Assembly (NCBI RefSeq): GCF_013358405.1
Contig: NZ_CP054836.1
Location: 3,038,001 to 3,102,000 of the forward strand
Direction of reading: 5' to 3'
Length of the DNA: 64,000 bases
From: Oricola thermophila
GTDB lineage: Bacteria > Pseudomonadota > Alphaproteobacteria > Rhizobiales > Rhizobiaceae
Position numbers and translations under genes: made by a program. The notes beneath the pieces were generated by a model, which saw only the letters and a list, made by a program, of their open reading frames with translations, was not told the DNA's origin and made no database searches. This document shows positions 37,447-47,089 of this stretch, piece by piece; position 1 is the first letter of the stretch; every line of letters begins with the position of its first letter.

Positions 37447-37790
37447 TCCACCCCGCCCCGAATGATCTTGGCAATTTCAAGCAGGCCATCGATGTTCTCG
37501 GATTCGCCCTTGCGGATTGCTTCGGCTTCGCGAAGAACCCAGATCCCGATCGAAATCAGGCTGGCCCGGAGTTCCTTCGGCAAAGCGTTGTCGTCGCTTG
37601 CCAGGTCCTCCATGAGCGCGGTCCAGAGGCGGATGGTGAAATGTATGGCCTCGACGCATGCGAAGGACTTCACGCCCGCTTCGCTCGCCCGGGTCAACAG
37701 CTCGATGGATCGGTCAAAGAGCTGGCGCTCCCGGTCCCGGGCCTGGTCTGGCGCGTCTTCCTCAATTTCTGCGTAGCGCAACTTTATCAT
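37443..37790 (-). CDS. flaF: Flagellar biosynthesis regulator FlaF
   Basis: A 115-residue helical protein needed for flagellin synthesis and secretion, acting with FlbT. The ASEAGVKSFACVEAIHFTIR region and IRLWTALMEDLASDDNALP match the family. It follows flgL by 31 nt and overlaps flbT by 4 nt. Confidence 0.94.
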   Translation of the reverse strand: MIKLRYAEIEEDAPDQARDRERQLFDRSIELLTRASEAGVKSFACVEAIHFTIRLWTALMEDLASDDNALPKELRASLISIGIWVLREAEAIRKGESENIDGLLEIAKIIRGGVE

Positions 37791-37821
37791 TCTTAACTAG
37801 CCAATTCGAAACGAGTTTGGT

Positions 37822-38862
37822 TCAGACATAATCCATGAGCGACAGGCTCTGGATCCTTGCCGTTATCTGGTATGAAATCTCGATCTGGGTCAGCAGCGTG
37901 TTGAGTTCGACGCTCGTATCGTAGCTGTCGACCGCCACCAGCTCGGACGCGAATGTTTCCAACAGTCCTTTCTCTGCCGTCAGCTCCTCGTTGAGACGCT
38001 CCAGCCGGTTTTCGACCAGGCCGACCTGCCCGCGCACCTTGACGAGATCGCCGCCCGCCGAACCGGCCTGCGAGATCACGAAGTCGGCCACTCCCAGCAG
38101 CGCATCCCCGTTCAGGTTGCTGTCGAACAGTTCGGTCGCAACAACCGACGCCATCGTCAGCTTGCGAAAGGCGGTCTCGTTGGCACTGACCGAGGTTTCG
38201 GCGGTGACACCGGCGGAGATGCGCGAGGTGATGACCTCGTCGGTGGCGGAGGACATGTTCGCCGTCCATCCGGCCCCCATGAACAGCGGGTCGACCTGCG
38301 TGGTGAGAAAGTTCTCGATATCCGCCGCGGTCAGCAGCGCTGCGTTGGGATCATCCTTGGTGAAACCGAAATGGAGAAGAAAGGCGTTGTCGAACGCAGC
38401 CTTGCCGCCGCCGGTCTCGTAGTCGGAAATGGGCCTGGTATCCACATTCAGGCCACCGAAGACGAACACCCCGTTGACCTGGGTGTTGAGCACCGAAACG
38501 ATCTCGGCAACCGCGTTGGAAGCCGTCTGCTGGGCGGTGGGATACTGGTTCTGGTCTCCCATGACGATCGCCACCGCATTGACGAGCTCGTCCGCGAGTT
38601 CGCCGAGATAGCTCATGCTCTCCTGGGTGATGGACAGGCGCGTCCGGACCTGTTCGTTGGTATCGATCATCTGCTGCACGTGATCGATATCGCCGACAAA
38701 GGCAGCCAGCTTGCGGCTTTCGGCACCAAGGGAAAGGCCGCTGTCGGCATATTTTCCCGTGACCAGCTCGGTCTGCAGGCGCGGCAGGTCATGCTGAAGC
38801 TGGTTGGTGGCCGAGCGCAGGGCGAGGGAGACCGATAGCGTGGAGATGTTGGATATCCGCAT
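37822..38862 (-). CDS. flgL: Hook-filament junction protein FlgL (HAP3)
   Basis: A 346-residue junction protein with the flagellin-like D0/D1 termini: MRISNISTLSVSLALRSATN at the start, LVTGKYADSGLSLGAES following, and a C-terminal helix ending LLTQIEISYQITARIQSLSL. It starts 4 nt after flgK, so the two are cotranscribed. Confidence 0.95.
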   Translation of the reverse strand: MRISNISTLSVSLALRSATNQLQHDLPRLQTELVTGKYADSGLSLGAESRKLAAFVGDIDHVQQMIDTNEQVRTRLSITQESMSYLGELADELVNAVAIVMGDQNQYPTAQQTASNAVAEIVSVLNTQVNGVFVFGGLNVDTRPISDYETGGGKAAFDNAFLLHFGFTKDDPNAALLTAADIENFLTTQVDPLFMGAGWTANMSSATDEVITSRISAGVTAETSVSANETAFRKLTMASVVATELFDSNLNGDALLGVADFVISQAGSAGGDLVKVRGQVGLVENRLERLNEELTAEKGLLETFASELVAVDSYDTSVELNTLLTQIEISYQITARIQSLSLMDYV

Positions 38863-38866
38863 CGGC

Positions 38867-40327
38867 CTATCTCACGACGCTCAGGAGCGAATCCAGCATC
38901 TCGTCGACCGCCTGCACGATGCGGGCCGATGCCTGATACGCCTGTTCAAGATCGATGAGGATCGCCATTTCCTCGTCAATGTTCACGCCGGTCTCGGAAA
39001 GAAGCGCAGTGTTCAGCCGCTCGTAGAGGGCCGCCTTGCTGTCCGCGGCATCGGAGGCCCGCGACCGCAACGATTCAAGCCAGCCGAGCGACGACTCCGC
39101 GTATTCGGATATCGAATAGGTTCCGGCGATGCCGGCGTTGATATCGGTGGGGATCGGTGCGCTCATCGCCTCCAGGTAGCCGATCAGGCGATCCGAGAAG
39201 CCCGTGCCGTTCGTCGTGTTCCAGTCATATGCCGGCCCGTTGAAGCCGCCGTCGCGCAGATACTCGGGATCGCCGCCCACGGTCGGATCATAAGCCGGAT
39301 TGACACTGATCGACATGGCGATTCCGGTCTCGATCGTGCCAGCTGCGGGAATTGCAGGCGCGCCGGACCAGGTGAACAGGCCCACAAGATCCGGCCCGAC
39401 ACCCGAGGTGTCGCTTTCGGCGAATATCGTCACCAGGCCGCGAGCGATCTCGTCGAGCTGGCTCTGCATGTCAACGGCAACGCTGTCGCGCATCTGTACC
39501 ATTGCGGAAAGCTTGCCGCTCGAACTGGTATTGGCCCCGACACCGCCGATAACCGGGATGCCGTCGATCCGGATCGAATTGCCCGTGACACCGGGCGAAT
39601 AGACGGTCAGCGGGTCGAACGTCACTTCCCGCGGGATCGTCTCGAACAGGGTCACGCCCTGGCCGGTGTAGAGGACATAGTCGTTGTTGTCGCGCTGGAC
39701 GACGGACACCGAGACGTATTGCGAGATTTCCTTGAGCAGGCTGTCACGCTCGTCGAGCGCATCGTTCACGTCCGCATCGACGATGGTTCCCTGGACGATC
39801 TCGTCGTTGACGTCCTTGAACTTCGCCAAGAGATCGTTCAGTTCCGCAACCGCTCCCTTGATTTCCTGGTCGATTTCGGCGCGGTAGCTCTGGATCGCCA
39901 GCGAGGAGGAATTCAGGCCGTCGACGAGTTCCTTGGCGTAGTCGATGACGGACGATGCGAGAAGCGTGTTGGAGGCGTCGTTCGAATAGAGCTGCAACGC
40001 GTCCTCGAAACTGGAGAGCAGCGTAGCCGGTGCCGTCCCGTTTTCGACGCCGTTGATCAGCCGCTGAAGACGGTCCGCCCCCTCGCTGATAACCGACTGC
40101 GCATTGCTCTCCGCATATGCCTGCAGGCCGTCCCAGAGCAGCTTCTTGTCCGTCGCCCGCAGGATGCTGACCACCCGAGCACCACTGTCGGAGCTGACCA
40201 GTATCGCATCGCGCCGCGAGTAGTTCTCGTTTGACGCTTCCGCGATATTGCGTGACGTAACGACGGTCTGAAGCGCAGTATTCAGCAACGAACTCTGAGC
40301 GGTCCTTATCGCTGATGTAAGGGACAT
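38867..40327 (-). CDS. flgK: Hook-filament junction protein FlgK (HAP1)
   Basis: A 486-residue junction protein. The N-terminal SLTSAIRTAQSSLLNTALQT with TSRNIAEASNENYSRRDA and the C-terminal MAILIDLEQAYQASARIVQA are the D0/D1 signatures of FlgK. It follows flgE by 76 nt. Confidence 0.95.
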   Translation of the reverse strand: MSLTSAIRTAQSSLLNTALQTVVTSRNIAEASNENYSRRDAILVSSDSGARVVSILRATDKKLLWDGLQAYAESNAQSVISEGADRLQRLINGVENGTAPATLLSSFEDALQLYSNDASNTLLASSVIDYAKELVDGLNSSSLAIQSYRAEIDQEIKGAVAELNDLLAKFKDVNDEIVQGTIVDADVNDALDERDSLLKEISQYVSVSVVQRDNNDYVLYTGQGVTLFETIPREVTFDPLTVYSPGVTGNSIRIDGIPVIGGVGANTSSSGKLSAMVQMRDSVAVDMQSQLDEIARGLVTIFAESDTSGVGPDLVGLFTWSGAPAIPAAGTIETGIAMSISVNPAYDPTVGGDPEYLRDGGFNGPAYDWNTTNGTGFSDRLIGYLEAMSAPIPTDINAGIAGTYSISEYAESSLGWLESLRSRASDAADSKAALYERLNTALLSETGVNIDEEMAILIDLEQAYQASARIVQAVDEMLDSLLSVVR

Positions 40328-40403
40328 TTCATCGCCTCCGGTTTTGTCGCCCTTAGCTTGATGGCAACTCAGTTTAGCCCAACGCCATCCCTAATCTTTT
40401 ACT

Positions 40404-41660
40404 CTAGCGTTTAAGATTGAGCAGAACGTCCATCAGGTCGGAACCTGTCTGAAACACCTTGGAATTGGCCGTATAGTTGCGCTGTGCCTGGACCATCTCC
40501 GTGAGTTCCTCGGCGATATCGACGTTGGACGTTTCTATCGCGCCCGATTTCAATGCCCCGTTGCCGTTCGAATTCGGGAACCCTATCCGCACCTCGCCCG
40601 ACATGTCGGTCGTCTGGAAGACATTGCCGGACAACGCTACCAGCTGGTCCGGGCTTGCGACGGAGCCGAGCGCGATGCGATACAGATCCCGTGTCGTGCC
40701 GTCGCTGTATTGCGCGTAAAGGATGCCGTCGTCTGTGAAATCGATCCGTTCGATCGTTGCCGGCGCATTTCCGTTCACGTCGATTTCGGCAACAAGGTAT
40801 TCCGTCGACAATTGCGTCATGCCGCTGATGTCGATCGTCAGGTTCTGGCCGCCCGGAACAGCAATCGTCAGCGAATTGGGGCTGGCGCCCGTGAGCTGGC
40901 CCGTGACGCCGTCGAAAGCGATGTTCACGCTTGTGAGTGCGGCAGAGGCATAGGGGAAGGATGTTCCCGGCGTCGCGTCGGCCTGGTTGAACACCGTGAT
41001 TTCCCAGGTGTTCGCCGCGGTCTTGGTATAATAGATGTCGAGCAGCACCTCGCCACCGAGATTGTCATAGACAACCATCGACGATTTCTCGGTGTATTCG
41101 CTCGTCGCGGCGTTCGCGGACGGCAACGTGCCCGCGACCACGGGTGCCGCATTGGGAAGGTTCGAGTTGAACACGCCTTCGGTCGAGGGAGTCGCGGAGA
41201 TCTCGTTGCTGGTGACAACCACCGGCTCAAGGCCGTTGTAGCCGTTGACGACCACCGAGGGCGTACCGTTCGCGTAGCTGTAGCCGGCGAGATAGAAGCC
41301 GGCTGAATTGATCAGCCTGCCTTCGTCGTCCGGCACGAAAGAACCGGCGCGGGTCAGGTAGGAATTTCCTTCCGCGTCCTGCACGATGAAGAACCCGTCG
41401 CCGTCGATCGCAAGATCGGTCGTGGAATTGGTGTATTGCAGGACACCGTCCTGGGAGACCGCCTGGCGGACCGTCGTGATGATGCCGCCGGAATTGTAGC
41501 TGCCACCACCGCTGTTGACCACGAGCGTCGAGAAGTCGACGCTGAATTTCTTGTAACCGGTGGTGTTCGAGTTCGCGATGTTGTCGGCGATTGTCGAGAG
41601 TTTACTGGCTTGTCCCTGCATACCGGACACGCCGGTACGCATCATTCCGTAAAGACTCAT
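40404..41660 (-). CDS. flgE: Flagellar hook protein FlgE
   Basis: Builds the hook. The 418-residue protein begins MSLYGMMRTGVSGMQGQASK, contains the rod/hook motif ADNIANSNTTGYKKFSVDFS, and ends with LTEMVQAQRNYTANSKVFQT. The frame stays open further upstream inside rem, but the ATG at 41660 is the family start and has a GAGGGAAGAC ribosome site. It lies 22 nt after rem. Confidence 0.96.
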   Translation of the reverse strand: MSLYGMMRTGVSGMQGQASKLSTIADNIANSNTTGYKKFSVDFSTLVVNSGGGSYNSGGIITTVRQAVSQDGVLQYTNSTTDLAIDGDGFFIVQDAEGNSYLTRAGSFVPDDEGRLINSAGFYLAGYSYANGTPSVVVNGYNGLEPVVVTSNEISATPSTEGVFNSNLPNAAPVVAGTLPSANAATSEYTEKSSMVVYDNLGGEVLLDIYYTKTAANTWEITVFNQADATPGTSFPYASAALTSVNIAFDGVTGQLTGASPNSLTIAVPGGQNLTIDISGMTQLSTEYLVAEIDVNGNAPATIERIDFTDDGILYAQYSDGTTRDLYRIALGSVASPDQLVALSGNVFQTTDMSGEVRIGFPNSNGNGALKSGAIETSNVDIAEELTEMVQAQRNYTANSKVFQTGSDLMDVLLNLKR

Positions 41661-41682
41661 GAGGTCTTCCCTCCGTTCGGTT

Positions 41683-42441
41683 TCACCCGAGCGTAGCTTG
41701 CAAATCTTGTCCGAAGCTGCCCGACGCGATCTCCACGTCGCGGTCGCTTTCTCCGACGGAGGACTGATCGACCTTGATCGCCAGGCGATAGCCAAGGAAG
41801 CGCTTGGAATCGATGATCTCGTATCCGAGCACCTTGCGCAGCTTCTTGCGCAGCTTGGAAATGTGGCTCTCGATCACGCATTCCTCCACGTCCTGCTCGA
41901 ACAGGCCGTAGACTGCATTGTAGATCTGGCTGCGCGTAGCGCGACGCTCGCCGTTCGAGGCAAGATACTCCAGGATCCGGCGCTCGCGGCGCGGCAACGG
42001 AAAACACTTTCCGTCGATCTCGGGATCACGCCCGTCGGTGTAGACCCGCAAGCGGCCATATTCGAACACGGTGCGCGTCACCTCCCTGCGGCGCCTTATT
42101 GCGGCGATGCGCGCAAGAATTTCCCGCACGTGAATCGGCTTGCGGACGACATCGTCGGCGCCGGCCTCGAACAGCTGAAGAATGTCCGGCAGGGAATTCT
42201 GCTCCAGTACACCTATGACGGGAAGTTTTGTTATGCTGCGAATTTTCGCCACCGGGCAGAAATCGATATTCGTTTGCCCGACAAGAAAAGCTTCAATCGA
42301 TTCTATTTCGTTCGAGCAGATTGACTCAAGCCAACCCGGAAGCTCTTCTCCAGATACACCATATACAGGATACCCAATACGCTGGAACATACCGGAAAAA
42401 CCTTGGCGAACAAGGTCGCGGTCATCGACGATGATAATCAT
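41683..42441 (-). CDS. rem: Flagellar regulator Rem/FtcR (OmpR-type with atypical receiver)
   Basis: Class IB/II flagellar activator: Rem in S. meliloti, FtcR in Brucella. The 252 residues have a receiver-like domain (1-120) and an OmpR/PhoB winged helix (LPRRERRILEYLASNGERRA, then VIESHISKLRKKLRKVLGYE, IDSKRFLGYRL). The receiver lacks the usual phosphoacceptor: where family members have an LLDLMLP-type element, this protein has EAFLVGQTNIDF, as FtcR also does. The KPIHVREILARI motif is typical. The 164-bp upstream region has a TTAACCAT sequence at about 42540. Confidence 0.92.
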   Translation of the reverse strand: MIIIVDDRDLVRQGFSGMFQRIGYPVYGVSGEELPGWLESICSNEIESIEAFLVGQTNIDFCPVAKIRSITKLPVIGVLEQNSLPDILQLFEAGADDVVRKPIHVREILARIAAIRRRREVTRTVFEYGRLRVYTDGRDPEIDGKCFPLPRRERRILEYLASNGERRATRSQIYNAVYGLFEQDVEECVIESHISKLRKKLRKVLGYEIIDSKRFLGYRLAIKVDQSSVGESDRDVEIASGSFGQDLQATLG

Positions 42442-42605
42442 TTCATCCCCCAGCCCGAATCACATCTTCGTTTCGGCAACTCCGGCTTAACGAAACGCAA
42501 AAGCTTTCCACAATCGCGACAAGTAACATATTGCTTTGTTAACCATTTCATGGCCCAGCAAAGCGAATCACGCGGGGCGGACGGATCACGCCCGCCGAGG
42601 ACGGA

Positions 42606-43208
42606 CTACTTTCGGTTGCAAAAGCTTCGGGATTCCGGCGTCCATTTTCCAATTCCCGCGGCCACCATGTTGCCGATGACGCGACAGACGTATTTCTTCT
42701 GGGCGGGATCGTTGTCCGGCCCGGCGTGATAGCGGGCGACGGCCATCGACCATGTCTTATGCTTGTCCTTCAATTCCTTGAGAAATTTCGCCGCGTACTC
42801 GACATTGCGGGCCGGGTCGAACATGGCCAGGTCGGACGGAAAGTTTTCCCTGTGGTAGTAATGATTGATCTGCATGCAGCCCATGTCGATCAGACGAATG
42901 CCGCGGCGCCGGGCATCGTGGAATTCCCGCATCGCCATTTCAACCGTAGCGGGAAATCTCGCTTCCCCTGCAATGTTCATGGCGAAGGGATGCAACCCGC
43001 CCTTCCTGCCGGATTCGGTCAAGCCGACCGCATAGAAAATGCCGAGCGGGATGCCGTACTTGCGCGCAGCGCGCGACACATGACGCTCGCAAATTCCCGC
43101 CTGCTCCGATCCGGCTGCGACGGCAGGGCTAGATGACAATGCGGCCGTCGCGGCCAGGCCCGCTCCGACCAGCATCATCGCCAGCGGCTTGACCAAAAAC
43201 AGAGTCAT
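42606..43208 (-). CDS. Lytic transglycosylase (SLT domain), flagellar-linked
   Basis: A 200-residue secreted peptidoglycan lytic enzyme. The ATG at 43208 has AGGAAG 9 nt upstream and gives a clear signal peptide (hydrophobic 8-25, cleavage expected near residue 32, AVAA). The catalytic Glu is probably E65 in YAVGLTESGRKGG, and the SLT pattern continues with IDMGCMQINHYYH and VARYHAGPD. It overlaps the 3' end of fliK by 80 nt in a different frame. By context it opens the cell wall for the rod, replacing the hydrolase domain missing from the FlgJ-like protein. Confidence 0.88.
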   Translation of the reverse strand: MTLFLVKPLAMMLVGAGLAATAALSSSPAVAAGSEQAGICERHVSRAARKYGIPLGIFYAVGLTESGRKGGLHPFAMNIAGEARFPATVEMAMREFHDARRRGIRLIDMGCMQINHYYHRENFPSDLAMFDPARNVEYAAKFLKELKDKHKTWSMAVARYHAGPDNDPAQKKYVCRVIGNMVAAGIGKWTPESRSFCNRK

Positions 43209-44616
43209 TTGAACGTGCTTCCTGGTAGGATTGGCGCGATTCATTCGAGGCACCCTGGTGATCCTCCCTGGCGCCGGACTGGTGGCCGGCGGCATCGCGA
43301 TCCTGGGCTCCGAAGGGCTGGTTCTGCAGGCCTTCATTGCGATTGGACGTCACGACGACGTCCGCGCCGGAAATGCCGATGGCCCGCAATGCCGACCGGA
43401 TGGTGTCGGAATCATTGTTGAGCATCTGCGCCGTCCGGTCGGACTCCGCGTGGATTGATACCTGCATCTCGCCGCCGACGGACTGCAGCCGGATATTCAC
43501 CGCTCCAAGCTCGGCCGGACGAAGCTGCAGGCGCATGGTCTTCACGGTGCGGCCGGCTTGCGACGTGCCGGCATTCAAGGTCATGCGCGTGGCGGACATT
43601 TCCTCCATTCCGCGAAGCACGGCATCCGCGACCTGGCGACCGGCAGGCGTTTCGCCATTGCCTGACGGCACCTCGAACGAACCGGATGGCCTTGCGGTCA
43701 GCGCGGCGGGCTCGAACGCGGCCGGCTTCGCTCCCTTGGCCAGATCGCCCCGGACGCCTCGCGGCTCCGAACGCGCATTGCCGATGATGCGGTAGCCGTC
43801 TCCGGCCGACCCGTCCCTGGCCGTCAAGGCTTTCGCGAGTTTCGCCATATCGCCTGTCGCGACATCATCGGAGCCTGCTTGCGAACTGGGGGCCGCGGCA
43901 TTCCGGCCGCGCGCCGCCTTGGCGGCGTCCTGGACGGGTTCCGCACCGGCGCCGCCGGTCCGGAGACCTGCCACCACCGCGGCGATTTCCGCTACCGGCA
44001 CCTGGCGGCCGGCCGCCCCGTTGACGATGCGGGCGGCATTTCCGGCATCCGGATCGGGCCCGGACAGGGCCTCTTGTGCCCCGGCATTGCCGAGAACCAT
44101 GCCGGTCGGCGCGTGGGCGCCTGGAAGACCCGCCTTGCCACCCGCAGCAGCATCGGCATTCGCGCCGGCCTGCAGGCCCGCGCCCTTGCCGGCCGGCACG
44201 TCACCCGCCGGCATCGCAGCATTTCCCGCGCCGGCCGCGTGCCGTCCGGGAACATCCGACGCCCCGGCACTTCCGGCCCCGGCGCCGGAAGCGGCTGCCA
44301 GCAGTTCCGCCGCAAGCTCCGAAGGCGCGCCTTCCGCAGCCGCGCCTTCCCCGGCATCGCCGGCCTTTCCCGCTGCGAACCCGGCGCCGGACGGACCGGC
44401 ATCGATCGCCGTGTGCCAGCGCGGGGTCGCGAAGGCGCCGCCGGGCCGTTGTTCCCCCTTTTCGGCCTTTTCGGCCGCGACTCCGGCCTCGTCCCCCCCC
44501 CTCTTCTCAAGCGCATCGCTGAAAGCGCTTGCTCCATTGTTCGCAATGCGCCCGGAATGCCGGCCTCCGGACGACGCAGTTGCTGCCGGCGTACTAGTGA
44601 TCACATTGCTGATCAT
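43129..44616 (-). CDS. fliK: Hook-length control protein FliK
   Basis: A 495-residue molecular ruler. Most of it is low-complexity, Ala/Gly/Pro-rich sequence (about 1-310), as expected for the stretchable ruler part. The C-terminal export-switch domain shows TVKTMRLQLRPAELGAVNIR and GEMQVSIHAESDRTAQML, the Flg_hook signature. Its ATG overlaps the motC stop as ATGA. The last 26 codons overlap the signal peptide of the transglycosylase gene. Confidence 0.9.
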   Translation of the reverse strand: MISNVITSTPAATASSGGRHSGRIANNGASAFSDALEKRGGDEAGVAAEKAEKGEQRPGGAFATPRWHTAIDAGPSGAGFAAGKAGDAGEGAAAEGAPSELAAELLAAASGAGAGSAGASDVPGRHAAGAGNAAMPAGDVPAGKGAGLQAGANADAAAGGKAGLPGAHAPTGMVLGNAGAQEALSGPDPDAGNAARIVNGAAGRQVPVAEIAAVVAGLRTGGAGAEPVQDAAKAARGRNAAAPSSQAGSDDVATGDMAKLAKALTARDGSAGDGYRIIGNARSEPRGVRGDLAKGAKPAAFEPAALTARPSGSFEVPSGNGETPAGRQVADAVLRGMEEMSATRMTLNAGTSQAGRTVKTMRLQLRPAELGAVNIRLQSVGGEMQVSIHAESDRTAQMLNNDSDTIRSALRAIGISGADVVVTSNRNEGLQNQPFGAQDRDAAGHQSGAREDHQGASNESRQSYQEARSNDSVFGQAAGDDAGRSGPGRDGRIVI

Positions 44617-45848
44617 TCGATTTCCTCCAGCAATTGGTCGACGGCCTCCAAGGTACTTCGCATACCTCCGACGAAATCCTCGAAGTCATTGAGCACCGGT
44701 TCAACTTGTTGGGTGGCAGCCTCATAGAGAATGCCTTCCCGATGATCCGGTTGTTTCACGGATTCGGGTTCGGGAAGCGGTTGGACCGGATTGGTCACGG
44801 CATCCGCAACCGCCAGCACGGCGCGCAACAGATTGCGATCGCCATCTGTCAAAACATTCGTATCAAGCTTGCGAAGCTCTACAGCCACTTCCCGCACGTT
44901 GGATGAAGTTATCCCCGCTATCAGGGAATAAAACTGTTGGCGCGCGGAGTAGTCTGCCAACTCCTCCTGAGTTACTTCAGCGCGCTCCCCTGAACCACTT
45001 TTCGGCGCAAGCGAATCGATGCGAGTGATGATATCGGGCTTTCCCTCGATCGTAGCTGTATGCATCAGGCGAAGCGTCAACGCCTCACGGTAGGGTCTGG
45101 GCATGAACTTTAAAATCTCGAGCACTTTGTCCATGTCCATCCGATCGCCAAGCGCCACGACTCCTGCAGCGAACTCCTGGGCGTACTGAAGGGCATAGGG
45201 CGAGGCGACAAAGCGACGCGCATAGCGGCTGGCCACCCGCAAAAACGCTTCGGTATTGCCGTCACGCCGGTGGATCGACATCAGGCGCCTCAAGGCAGCT
45301 TCCTCGATAAGGGTACCGGGCGCCAGAAGCCTTGCAGTGTCAAAATCCGCGACGGCCTCCAAATCATCCTCAGTGAGCAGACCTCGAACCAAGGCGATGG
45401 AAGCACCAAACAATCCGCCATATCTATACGGATCGATAGCCCTAAGCCGCACCAAAGCTTCCTGCGATGCGCCCTTCTGGTAGGACAGCACGGCATAGCC
45501 GAGCTCCGCCAGCTCGCTTTTCTCGCTGCCGAGATCGGCCAAATGCTCTTCAAGAGTGCTCGGGTTGCCGCCGAGCATAGAATAGGAAATCAACGCAGTT
45601 GCCGTCCTGACGTCTTCGAATGCATCGACGCCAAGACGCCGGAAACTCTGATCAACGAGCCTTGTCATTTCAAGCTGCATGCCGACTGCTGCCTTGTCGC
45701 CATCTGCAATCTCGTCCTGAATCCTCTGTAGCGAGCGCACGAGCCTGTGTGGCTCCATGTTCGGCACGGCTGTCCCTGCTTCGGCAACAAACGCCATCAG
45801 GATAAAACCCGCTGCAAGCAAATTGGCGCTGTGGCGCGGCCGCATCAT
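44613..45848 (-). CDS. motC: Chemotaxis/motility protein MotC
   Basis: A periplasmic motility protein of Hyphomicrobiales that stabilises MotB near the stator. The 411 residues start with a signal-peptide-like segment (ANLLAAGFILMAFVAEAG) and continue as helical repeats (TPR/SEL-like): LVRSLQRIQDEIADGDKAAV, LMSIHRRDGNTEAFLRVASR. It overlaps motB and fliK by 4 nt each. The local base composition is lower in GC than the surrounding flagellar genes. Confidence 0.92.
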   Translation of the reverse strand: MMRPRHSANLLAAGFILMAFVAEAGTAVPNMEPHRLVRSLQRIQDEIADGDKAAVGMQLEMTRLVDQSFRRLGVDAFEDVRTATALISYSMLGGNPSTLEEHLADLGSEKSELAELGYAVLSYQKGASQEALVRLRAIDPYRYGGLFGASIALVRGLLTEDDLEAVADFDTARLLAPGTLIEEAALRRLMSIHRRDGNTEAFLRVASRYARRFVASPYALQYAQEFAAGVVALGDRMDMDKVLEILKFMPRPYREALTLRLMHTATIEGKPDIITRIDSLAPKSGSGERAEVTQEELADYSARQQFYSLIAGITSSNVREVAVELRKLDTNVLTDGDRNLLRAVLAVADAVTNPVQPLPEPESVKQPDHREGILYEAATQQVEPVLNDFEDFVGGMRSTLEAVDQLLEEIE

Positions 45849-47089
45849 TCGGCAGGCACCTCCACAAGCACCTCAATGCGGCGGTTACGATATGAGAACG
45901 GATCTTCGGCATCCAGAAGTTCGCGATCGGCGAAACCGGAGATCTCACGAACCCGCGTTTCCTCTAACCCGCCGCGAAGCAACATGTAGTACGCAGACTG
46001 TGCACGTGCCGCCGACAAACGCCAATTGTCGTAGCCGCCTGAGCGGAACGGCCGAGCATCAGTATGACCCTGTATACGCACCCCTCCTTCTTGCTCTGCC
46101 AATACGGCGCCTACCTTTTCGAGCGCAGTGACAAGCTCGGGTGACGGCACTGCCGACCCGATTTCGTACATCGAAATGTCGAGCGAATCGGTCAGCGAAA
46201 TCATTACGTCATCGCCTTGAGCAGTGACTGCCAATTCCTTCACAATTTCGGAGTCCTCGCCAAATGCCGCGTTGAGTTCCGCAGTAATTTTCCGACGCAA
46301 TTCGGAAGCCGCATCCTGAACAGCGGTGGCTCGCTCGTCTTCTTTCCCGGTTTCGTCGATAGCATCTTCCACAATGCCCTCCGGAATTCTGGGATGATCG
46401 ATCCCCCTTGCCTGCGCAGCGGTTCCTTCCACGTCATTCTCGTCCGCTGGACGCTCAATACCTTCGCCATCACCGCCCCCCGGCGCAGCTGCCATTTGGC
46501 CATCTGCGTCCTCGCTATGACCTTCGGACTCGTAGATACCGGTGAGTTGGCCGCTATCGTTGGAATTGCGAATTTCCTCATTCCAAAAATTGGGCGAAAA
46601 CGGATCCATAAATGCTTCACCGCCTGCAGCGTCATTGATTGCGTCGTTGCCCTCGCGACCGCCGCCTTCCTGCTTGTTCTGGACATCCTTGGGCTCGTCG
46701 TTGGACGCTATGACATCCAAAACCGCAAAGGGGTCTGAAAAGAGCTCGGCGTCAGTGATCTCCTGCTGTGGAGCATCCTCGGATGGCATCGATTCAGGAA
46801 ACTTGCCGTTCGGGTTCTCAGGTTCCTCATCCTGCACACCCTGGCTGTCATGAACGCCTTTTTCGGTACGATTCCGTTCGACAAGCTTTACAGGATTGAA
46901 ATAGCTCGCGACGGCCTTCTTGGTTTCCTCGTCAGCGGCATTGATCAACCAAAGCACGAGAAACAATGCCATCAATGCGGTCATGAAGTCCGCAAAGGCG
47001 ATCTTCCACGCACCGCCATGATGACCGTGTTCACCTTCACGATCACGCTTGATTATGATGATTTCTTGTGCGGTATCGGGGCCGTTCAT
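45845..47089 (-). CDS. motB: Flagellar stator protein MotB
   Basis: Proton-conducting, wall-anchored stator subunit. In the 414 residues the membrane helix is at 31-50 with the proton-accepting D34 (AFADFMTALMALFLVLWL), followed by a long acidic linker (about 60-290) and the OmpA-like peptidoglycan-binding domain (GGVRIQGHTDARPF, NWRLSAARAQSAYYML). Its linker is longer than in enteric MotB, typical for rhizobia. motA is not adjacent. It overlaps motC and the FliH-like gene by 4 nt. Confidence 0.95.
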   Translation of the reverse strand: MNGPDTAQEIIIIKRDREGEHGHHGGAWKIAFADFMTALMALFLVLWLINAADEETKKAVASYFNPVKLVERNRTEKGVHDSQGVQDEEPENPNGKFPESMPSEDAPQQEITDAELFSDPFAVLDVIASNDEPKDVQNKQEGGGREGNDAINDAAGGEAFMDPFSPNFWNEEIRNSNDSGQLTGIYESEGHSEDADGQMAAAPGGGDGEGIERPADENDVEGTAAQARGIDHPRIPEGIVEDAIDETGKEDERATAVQDAASELRRKITAELNAAFGEDSEIVKELAVTAQGDDVMISLTDSLDISMYEIGSAVPSPELVTALEKVGAVLAEQEGGVRIQGHTDARPFRSGGYDNWRLSAARAQSAYYMLLRGGLEETRVREISGFADRELLDAEDPFSYRNRRIEVLVEVPAE

